Assembly (NCBI GenBank): GCA_019417125.1
Contig: DXVZ01000112.1
Location: forward strand, 1 to 12,788
Length of the DNA: 12,788 nt
Reading direction: 5' to 3'
Source of the DNA: Phascolarctobacterium sp.
GTDB taxonomy: Bacteria; Bacillota; Negativicutes; Acidaminococcales; Acidaminococcaceae
In this document: piece by piece, positions 8,032-12,788 of the stretch
Layout: every line of letters starts with the position of its first letter
Position numbering within the stretch: the first letter of the stretch is position 1
The notes under the pieces: model-generated
Seen by the model: only the letters and a program-made list of their open reading frames with translations
Databases searched by the model: none
What the model was told of the DNA's origin: nothing
Program-made: the position numbers and the translations under genes

Positions 8032-8052
8032 TCCCTAAATAACACCTCATAT

Positions 8053-8081
8053 AATATACCATTGCAGGCAAACCTTGTCTA
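8053..8081 (-). promoter_or_regulatory. codBA promoter
   Basis: On the minus strand TAGACA (8081-8076, five of six consensus bases) is followed after exactly 17 bp by TATATT (8058-8053, five of six). Transcription would start near 8046, giving a leader of about 88 bases before the codB ATG. It lies just downstream of the tRNA terminator, where codBA needs its own promoter. Confidence 0.65.
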
Positions 8082-8094
8082 TATAAAAATAAAG

Positions 8095-8118
8095 GCCATA
8101 AGCATAAAATGCTATGGC
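8095..8118 (-). terminator. Second hairpin behind the tRNA terminator (possible backup terminator)
   Basis: In the minus-strand RNA, GCCATA-GCAT pairs with ATGC-TATGGC with a single bulged base and a three-base loop. It is followed by CTTTATTTTTATA, which is T-rich but not a clean run. It sits between the main tRNA terminator and the codBA promoter, so a second, weaker terminator is the simplest reading. Confidence 0.4.
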
Positions 8119-8144
8119 TAAAACAGTTGTACAGATATAACAAA

Positions 8145-8172
8145 AACCTGCCAAGCATAAGCTTTGCAGGTT
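8145..8172 (-). terminator. Intrinsic terminator of the tRNA-Leu pair
   Basis: The minus-strand RNA forms a 12-bp stem with one mismatch (AACCTGCAAAGC with GCTTGGCAGGTT) and a TTAT loop, running straight into TTTTTGTT. It starts 12 bases after the CCA end of the downstream tRNA gene, the expected place for the end of that transcript. Confidence 0.9.
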
Positions 8173-8184
8173 CTGAATTCTGTT

Positions 8185-8268
8185 TGGTGCGGTTGGTGGG
8201 ATTTGAACCCACACGGGTCTCCCCGCCACCCCCTCAAGATGGTGCGTCTGCCGTTCCGCCACAACCGC
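8185..8268 (-). tRNA. tRNA-Leu, anticodon GAG
   Basis: This 84-base class II tRNA has a 7-bp acceptor stem (GCGGTTG with CAACCGC), discriminator A and an encoded CCA. The T arm is GTGGG-TTCAAAT-CCCAC. A long variable arm (CGGG-GAGA-CCCG) is present, as in leucine tRNAs. The anticodon stem CCATC/GGTGG, with one wobble pair, leaves the loop TTGAGGG and anticodon GAG, which reads CUC and CUU. Reading the loop one base earlier would give a serine anticodon but breaks the 5-bp stem. It is the second gene of a tandem pair and is followed by a terminator. Confidence 0.95.
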
Positions 8269-8295
8269 ATAAGGGGTATTGCTTATTAAATTAAA

Positions 8296-8381
8296 TGGTG
8301 CGGTAGAGAGGATTTGAACCTCCACGGGGTTGCCCCCACTAGCTCCTGAGGCTAGCGCGTCTGCCGTTCCGCCACTACCGC
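8296..8381 (-). tRNA. tRNA-Leu, anticodon CAG
   Basis: This 86-base class II tRNA has acceptor stem GCGGTAG with CTACCGC, discriminator A and an encoded CCA. The anticodon stem CTAGC/GCTAG is perfect and encloses the loop CTCAGGA, giving anticodon CAG for the CUG codon. The variable arm is GGGG-CAA-CCCC. The T arm is GGAGG-TTCAAAT-CCTCT, with one G-U closing pair. The D-arm region is identical to that of the neighbouring tRNA-Leu(GAG), 27 bases downstream, suggesting duplication from a common leucine tRNA. It begins about seven bases after the predicted transcription start. Confidence 0.97.
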
Positions 8382-8394
8382 GTCAACATTAGTT

Positions 8395-8423
8395 ATTATA
8401 GCGCGCAAACATCTATATGTCAA
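8395..8423 (-). promoter_or_regulatory. Consensus promoter of the tRNA-Leu pair
   Basis: On the minus strand a perfect TTGACA (8423-8418) is separated by exactly 17 bp from a perfect TATAAT (8400-8395). The spacer ends in GCGCGC. Transcription would start near 8388, seven bases before the first tRNA. The -35 hexamer contains the TGA stop of the upstream lytic transglycosylase gene (8422-8420). Such a strong promoter suits a stable RNA gene. Confidence 0.88.
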
Positions 8424-9034
8424 TAGTTTTTTAGCTTATTTTTATAAAAAAGATAATATTTGTCGCGGTCGCGTAAAACTTTTTTTACATATTCCCGCGT
8501 ATCGGGATAGGGAATATCTTCGATGCTGTTAAAATTGTAGTTCCAGCTGTTTTCCTGCATCCACGCGCGCGTGTTGCCGCGCCCGGCGTTGTAGGCAATC
8601 ATCATCAGCACCCAGTTGCGCTGAAACTCATATTCCAGTTCGCCCAGGTACCAGCACCCCAGCCGCACATTGTATTCCGGCTGGCGCAGCGCTTCCATAT
8701 TAAAATCGCCTATTCCCATCTGTGCTGCAATCCATTCGCCGGTTTCGGGCATAATCTGCATCAATCCTACTGCACCGGCGTGCGATACGGCTTCCGTGTC
8801 AAAACCGCTTTCGTTTTTAATTACAGCTGCCACCAAAAACGGGTCAATTTTGTTTTTGGCGCTGTATTCCAAAATTTCGTGCTGATAAGGCCACATATAA
8901 ACAAAGCGCGTCTGCACGGCTTCGCTGCTCCAAATCTTCATGCCTGCCTCGCCGATGAGGAAAATGGCTGCGGCAACCATTAAAAATTTTACCCACCACC
9001 GGTCAATAAACTTTTTCTTTTTACGCCTTGCCAA
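8420..9034 (-). CDS. Membrane-anchored lytic transglycosylase, SLT domain (MltE/Slt70 catalytic type)
   Basis: This enzyme cleaves the MurNAc-GlcNAc bond in peptidoglycan to give 1,6-anhydro ends, acting outside the inner membrane. The 204-residue product has a basic N-terminus (ARRKKKKF), one membrane helix at about 15-30, and a soluble goose-lysozyme-like SLT domain. The catalytic glutamate is Glu75 in KNESGF, followed by GAVGLMQIMP (87-96), AYNAGRG (147-153) and the closing YPDTREYVKKV (176-186). The start is TTG 9034, chosen because GGAGG lies six bases upstream and the hydrophobic anchor follows. A longer frame up to 9118 is open but lies within coaE. The gene overlaps the coaE end by 14 bp, so translation is probably coupled. 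Its last codon and stop lie inside the -35 region of the tRNA promoter. Confidence 0.9.
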   Translation of the reverse strand: MARRKKKKFIDRWWVKFLMVAAAIFLIGEAGMKIWSSEAVQTRFVYMWPYQHEILEYSAKNKIDPFLVAAVIKNESGFDTEAVSHAGAVGLMQIMPETGEWIAAQMGIGDFNMEALRQPEYNVRLGCWYLGELEYEFQRNWVLMMIAYNAGRGNTRAWMQENSWNYNFNSIEDIPYPDTREYVKKVLRDRDKYYLFYKNKLKNY

Positions 9035-9635
9035 GTGACCCCTCCGAGATGAAATTTTTCCACGCGGCGGCAACGGCTTTTTCCGTCTCGGCAAAAGTGC
9101 CGCTGTTGTCAATGACAATATCGGCGTAAGCGCGTTTTTCTTCCAGCGTCATCTGCGCCGCAATGCGCGCCTTAACTTCCTCACGCGTCATATTACTGCG
9201 CGCCATAGCACGCTCAATCTGCGTTTCACTGTTTACGGCAACCAGCCATACCGAATCAACGTTTTTATACCAGCCGCACTCAATCAACAGAGGTACGTCC
9301 AGCACTGCCGCCGGCATGTTTTTACTGCGGCATTCCGCCAAAAAGTTCTGCGCCGCCGCCAGCACGTTTTTGTGGATGATGCCCTCCAGTTTTTTCAGCG
9401 CTTCTTTATCGCTAAAAACCAGTTCCGCCATTTTTGGGCGGTTAAGTTCGCCGCCATCAGTTAAATATTCCAAACCAAAAGTTTGGGCAATTTCATTCAG
9501 CGCCGCGCGCCCTTTGGCTACTACGGCCCTGCTTTCGGCGTCGGCATCAAACACCGGCGCGCCCAGGCTGCGCAGCAAATTTGCTATTGTGCTTTTTCCG
9601 GAGGCTATGCCCCCCGTTAAACCTATTACTTTCAT
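9021..9635 (-). CDS. coaE: Dephospho-CoA kinase
   Basis: CoaE performs the last step of coenzyme A synthesis, phosphorylating the ribose 3'-hydroxyl of dephospho-CoA with ATP in the cytosol. The 204 residues are of normal length. They show the P-loop GGIASGKST (8-16), the FDAD motif (29-32) of the substrate site, LNRPKMAELVFSD (64-76), DVPLLIE (113-119) and ADIVIDNSG (171-179). The ATG at 9635 is 12 bp beyond the mutM stop. The sequence TAAAGCGGTGA, which begins with that stop codon, resembles the full anti-Shine-Dalgarno complement at nine of eleven positions and serves as the ribosome site. The gene is third in the polA-mutM-coaE-transglycosylase cluster. Confidence 0.95.
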   Translation of the reverse strand: MKVIGLTGGIASGKSTIANLLRSLGAPVFDADAESRAVVAKGRAALNEIAQTFGLEYLTDGGELNRPKMAELVFSDKEALKKLEGIIHKNVLAAAQNFLAECRSKNMPAAVLDVPLLIECGWYKNVDSVWLVAVNSETQIERAMARSNMTREEVKARIAAQMTLEEKRAYADIVIDNSGTFAETEKAVAAAWKNFISEGSLGKA

Positions 9636-9647
9636 AGTTTCACCGCT

Positions 9648-10469
9648 TTACTTTTGGCAGTGCGGGCAATACGTTGTGCCGCGCCCGCCTACTTTAGTGC
9701 CCAAAAGCTCGCCGCCGCACATTTTGCAGCACAAGCCCTTGCGTCCGTACACCAATAAGTGGTTTTGGTTGTCGCCTTTGTTGCCCTCGCCGTCCTTATA
9801 ATCACGGAACGTTGTGCCGCGGTTGGCAATGCCCTGCGCAATAACTTTGTTAATAGCATCGTGCAGGCGGTCAACTTCTTCATCCGTCAGCGTGTTGGCT
9901 GTGCGCATCGGCAAAATGCCGGATAACGCCAGGCATTCGTCGGCATAGATATTGCCCAGCCCAGCGATAAAGGTCTGCTCCAAAATCAGCGTTTTAATGG
10001 GCTTTCTGCTTTTAGCGATAACCGGGCGCATATAATCTGCCGTAAAACCTTCGCTTAAAGGCTCCGGTCCAAGCGTTTCGTAACCTTCGATGTATGTATC
10101 GTTGTTAGTTACAAGGTACAGCGTGCCAAAAGTGCGGATATCGCAGAACCACATGGTCACGCCATCCGTCAGTTCAAATTTAATTTTGGCGTAAGGCGGT
10201 TCCGGCTTGTCCGCGCTCTGCGCTATCAGGCTGCCCGTCATGCGCAAATGCACAATTAACTTTTGGTTTTCGCCTGTTTTAAGCACCAGGTATTTGCCGT
10301 GCCTGCCAACGTCAAAAATGGTTTTGCCCTTTAAACCGGCAATAAATTCTTCAGGCGAGGGATATTTTATCAGCCTTGCAAGCTTAATTTCTATATTTTT
10401 AATAGTTTTGCCCTTAATATGCGGCAGCAAGGTTTTGCGCACCTGCTCCACTTCCGGCATTTCCGGCAT
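9648..10469 (-). CDS. mutM: Formamidopyrimidine-DNA glycosylase (Fpg/MutM)
   Basis: MutM is a bifunctional glycosylase/AP lyase that removes 8-oxoguanine and formamidopyrimidines from DNA. The 273 residues begin MPEMPEVEQ, placing the catalytic Pro2 and Glu3 after removal of Met1. Lys59 (GRHGKYL), the void-filling Met77, Arg112 and Phe114 (HLRMTG, DIRTFG), and the helix-two-turn-helix Asn173 (GLGNIYADE) are all present. The C-terminal zinc finger has Cys248, Cys251, Cys268 and Cys271 plus Arg263 in GRGTTYC. All features needed for activity appear intact. The start has GGGAGGA seven bases upstream, immediately after the polA stop (12-bp gap). Placement between polA and coaE suits a repair-replication operon of Firmicute type. 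Confidence 0.97.
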   Translation of the reverse strand: MPEMPEVEQVRKTLLPHIKGKTIKNIEIKLARLIKYPSPEEFIAGLKGKTIFDVGRHGKYLVLKTGENQKLIVHLRMTGSLIAQSADKPEPPYAKIKFELTDGVTMWFCDIRTFGTLYLVTNNDTYIEGYETLGPEPLSEGFTADYMRPVIAKSRKPIKTLILEQTFIAGLGNIYADECLALSGILPMRTANTLTDEEVDRLHDAINKVIAQGIANRGTTFRDYKDGEGNKGDNQNHLLVYGRKGLCCKMCGGELLGTKVGGRGTTYCPHCQK

Positions 10470-10481
10470 GGTTATTCCTCC

Positions 10482-12788
10482 CTATTTGGCGTCCGCCCAG
10501 TTTACGCCGTAGTTCACGTCGGCAATCAGCGGCACGCTTAATTTAACAGCGCTTTCCATAGTTTGTTTTACCAGCGCGCCAACTTCTTCGCGTTCTGCCG
10601 CCGTAACTTCCAGCAACAGCTCGTCGTGTACCTGCAGCAGTATACGGCTTTTGTAACCGCCCTGTTCCAGCATTTTCTGCACGTTTACCATGGCAATTTT
10701 AATAATGTCCGCCGCCGTACCCTGTATCGGCGTGTTAATAGCGGTGCGCTCCGCAAAACCGCGCAGGTTAAAATTGCGGCTGTTAATATCCGGCAGGTAG
10801 CGTCTGCGCCCAAACAAAGTCTGCACATAACCCAGTTTTTTGGCGCTTGCCACCATATCTTCCATATATTTTTTTACGCCGGTGTAACGCCCCAGGTAAT
10901 TTTCGATATACCTGCCAGCTTCCTTACGGCTGATATCCAGCTGCTTCGCCAACCCAAAATCACTGATGCCGTACACTATGCCAAAGTTTACTGCTTTGGC
11001 ACGTGTACGCATTGTGCCAGTAACTTCGTCCAGTGGCACGCCAAAAACTTCTGCCGCCGTGCGAGCATGTACATCCTGCCCGTGCAAAAAGCTTTCCAGC
11101 AGCAGCCCATCCTGCGCAATATGTGCCAGCACGCGCAGTTCCACCTGCGAATAATCACAGCTTAAAAGATAATCGTAACCTTCGCCCGGCACAAAAATTT
11201 CGCGGATTTTTTTGCCAAGTTCCGTGCGCGTAGGTATGTTCTGCAAGTTCGGGTCGGTGCTGCTTAAACGCCCAGTAACCGTCACCAACTGCTGAAAATG
11301 CGTATGTATACGCCCCGTAACCTGGTTAATCAGCGGACGCATGCCTTCAAGGTAAGTGCTGTGCAGTTTGGTCAGCTTGCGGTGCTCCAAAATAGTCCGC
11401 ACCAGCGGATGTTCGTTTTTAAGCTGCTCCAACACCGATACGTCAGTAGAATAACCGGTTTTGGTTTTCTTGATGACCGGCAGCCCAAGCTTTTCAAACA
11501 AAATCACGCCCAGCTGTTTGGTCGATTTTAAATTGAAGCTTTCGCCAGCCTGTTCCACCGCCAAAATTTCCAGCGCTGCAATCTGCACCGCCATTTCTTT
11601 AGTCAGCGCGTCTAAAAGCTTCACGTCAGGTTTAATGCCTGCCAGTTCCATTTTGGCAAGCGTGCGCGCCAGCGGCAGTTCCATTTCTTCATATAATTTT
11701 ATCTGTTCGTGTTCGGCAAGTTTAGCGCGCAAAATGCCCACCAGTTCTGCAATGGTTTTGGCTTCCTGCGCGTATGCCTGCGGCAAATACGCTTCGCCCA
11801 CAGTTTTAATGCTGTATTCGCTGCGCGCCGGGTCAATCAGGTAAGCGGCTATGGCAACGTCATCCGTAATTCCGCCCGCTTCAACACCCATGCACAGCGC
11901 AGTTTTAATAATTTCCTTGCTGCCGCAGCAGGCTTTTGTAGCATTTGCATCTGCCAGCCAGGCATTAAACTGCCGCCAGCCAGCGCCGCCATGCGCAAAT
12001 ACATAAACGCGCCCGTCACACAAAAGTTCCGCACGCTCAAAATATAAATCAGGCAGGGTGCCGCCAACCTTTACCGCCAGCGGCGTAACATCGCGCCTTG
12101 CGGCGATAAGTTTAAACAACGCTTCTGCTTCATCGTCAGTTTTAATAAATTCTTCCGGCAGCGCGTCCGGCTGTTCTTCCACAAAATCGCCAAACAGGCT
12201 GAAATCACCTTCTGCCGCGCCCATAACGGCATTAAAGCGGTCAAACATATTGCGGAACTCTAACTCCGCCAAAAGCCTGCGCGCTTCCGGCAGCAAGGGG
12301 CGCAGCTCGTAGTTTTTTAAATCCGTATCGACGGGCACGTCCGTAAATATAGTTGCCAGCTTTTTAGAAAGCAGCGCCGATTCTTTATTGTTCTGCACCT
12401 TTTCGCGCAGCGCCTTGCCGCTGATTTTATCGGCATTATCCAGCACGTTTTCCACGCTGCCATATTCACCAATCAGCTTCAGCGCCGTTTTAGGGCCAAC
12501 CCCCGGTATACCGGGAATGTTATCCGAAGTATCGCCCATCAGCCCTTTCAGGTCAATAAGCTGTTTAGGTTCAAGCCCGGCGTATTCTTCCGCAAAAACT
12601 TCCGGCGTGTAAATTTTAATATCCGAAATGCCGCGCTTGGTAAAATACACGCTGGTGCGGCCGCTTAAAAGCTGCAATTCGTCGCGGTCGCCCGTTACAA
12701 TAATCACGTCCGCCTCCTGCGGCGCGTGCACTGCAAACGTGCCGATAATATCATCCGCCTCGTAATTATCCAGTTCCAGCACGGCAAC
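10482..12788 (-). CDS. polA: DNA polymerase I, N-terminus cut by window edge
   Basis: Pol I removes RNA primers and fills repair gaps. The window holds 768 codons; about 100 N-terminal residues of the 5'-nuclease domain are beyond the edge. Visible in order are the rest of the 5'-nuclease (YEADDIIGT, VTGDRDELQLL, LMGDTSDNIPGIPGVGPKTA), a central exonuclease-like domain, and the polymerase domain. The polymerase has motif A DYSQVELR (Asp codon 11154-11156), motif B RTRAKAVNFGIVYG and motif C LLQVHDELLLEV. The central domain lacks the proofreading acidic residues: the exo I segment reads LAVKVGGTLPDL instead of FDTET, and the exo III segment reads YSIKTV where the active enzyme has YxxxD. Proofreading is therefore probably absent, as in Bacillus and Thermus Pol I. 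The stop TAG is directly followed by the mutM ribosome site. Confidence 0.97.
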   Translation of the reverse strand, partial: VAVLELDNYEADDIIGTFAVHAPQEADVIIVTGDRDELQLLSGRTSVYFTKRGISDIKIYTPEVFAEEYAGLEPKQLIDLKGLMGDTSDNIPGIPGVGPKTALKLIGEYGSVENVLDNADKISGKALREKVQNNKESALLSKKLATIFTDVPVDTDLKNYELRPLLPEARRLLAELEFRNMFDRFNAVMGAAEGDFSLFGDFVEEQPDALPEEFIKTDDEAEALFKLIAARRDVTPLAVKVGGTLPDLYFERAELLCDGRVYVFAHGGAGWRQFNAWLADANATKACCGSKEIIKTALCMGVEAGGITDDVAIAAYLIDPARSEYSIKTVGEAYLPQAYAQEAKTIAELVGILRAKLAEHEQIKLYEEMELPLARTLAKMELAGIKPDVKLLDALTKEMAVQIAALEILAVEQAGESFNLKSTKQLGVILFEKLGLPVIKKTKTGYSTDVSVLEQLKNEHPLVRTILEHRKLTKLHSTYLEGMRPLINQVTGRIHTHFQQLVTVTGRLSSTDPNLQNIPTRTELGKKIREIFVPGEGYDYLLSCDYSQVELRVLAHIAQDGLLLESFLHGQDVHARTAAEVFGVPLDEVTGTMRTRAKAVNFGIVYGISDFGLAKQLDISRKEAGRYIENYLGRYTGVKKYMEDMVASAKKLGYVQTLFGRRRYLPDINSRNFNLRGFAERTAINTPIQGTAADIIKIAMVNVQKMLEQGGYKSRILLQVHDELLLEVTAAEREEVGALVKQTMESAVKLSVPLIADVNYGVNWADAK

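Noticed and set aside
7977..8046. Purine riboswitch or PyrR-binding attenuator in the codBA leader
   Set aside because: There is no three-way junction with the conserved purine-riboswitch loops, no terminator alternative before codB, and the AGGGAGG stretch only superficially resembles a PyrR loop.
8185..8268. tRNA-Ser (UGA) as the identity of the first leucine tRNA
   Set aside because: Shifting the anticodon by one base breaks the 5-bp anticodon stem; the GAG reading keeps stem, loop size and U33, and the gene closely resembles its leucine neighbour.
1..12788. CRISPR array, insertion sequence, prophage or integration site, including at the tRNA genes
   Set aside because: No regularly spaced repeats, transposase, integrase or duplicated tRNA 3' end was seen; every sizeable open stretch is explained by housekeeping or transport genes.

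Overview
The window looks like an ordinary chromosomal segment of a diderm (outer-membrane) Firmicute, most probably a Negativicute. That placement is inference. It rests on a Gram-negative type RND efflux pump beside a polA-mutM-coaE run of the kind known from Firmicutes, a Firmicute-like DNA polymerase I with a degenerate proofreading domain, and strong Shine-Dalgarno sequences. No insertion sequence, phage gene, CRISPR array or integration site was seen. Coding density is high, and most genes lie on the minus strand.

Layout. Positions 1-3828 (minus) hold a membrane fusion protein and the RND inner-membrane transporter it serves. The two genes overlap by one base, and the transporter runs off the left edge of the window. 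A 158-bp divergent intergenic region (3829-3986) carries a candidate promoter for each side and a dyad that could be an operator for the pump. The replication-associated AAA+ ATPase RarA/MgsA (3987-5312, plus) follows. It converges with the cytosine utilisation genes, with a strong bidirectional terminator between. Cytosine permease codB (6720-7958) and cytosine deaminase codA (5449-6687) form a minus-strand operon. It has a near-consensus promoter and a leader of about 88 nt containing a long hairpin.

Upstream of codBA are two tandem leucine tRNA genes (anticodons GAG and CAG) with an intrinsic terminator after them and a perfect consensus sigma-70-type promoter before them. The -35 box of that promoter contains the stop codon of the preceding gene. 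The right third is a tight minus-strand cluster in the order polA (5' end cut off by the window edge), mutM, coaE, then a membrane-anchored lytic transglycosylase. It combines DNA repair synthesis, oxidised-base excision, the last step of coenzyme A synthesis and peptidoglycan cleavage. The genes are separated by 12 bp or overlap, so co-transcription is likely.

Functionally, CodB imports cytosine and CodA converts it to uracil plus ammonia, linking to pyrimidine salvage and nitrogen supply. PolA, MutM and RarA all act in DNA replication and repair but are not in one transcript here. I found no convincing new biological system. The points most worth a second look are regulatory (the codBA leader hairpin, the pump operator candidate, the tRNA promoter built into a stop codon) and one active-site-adjacent substitution in CodA.
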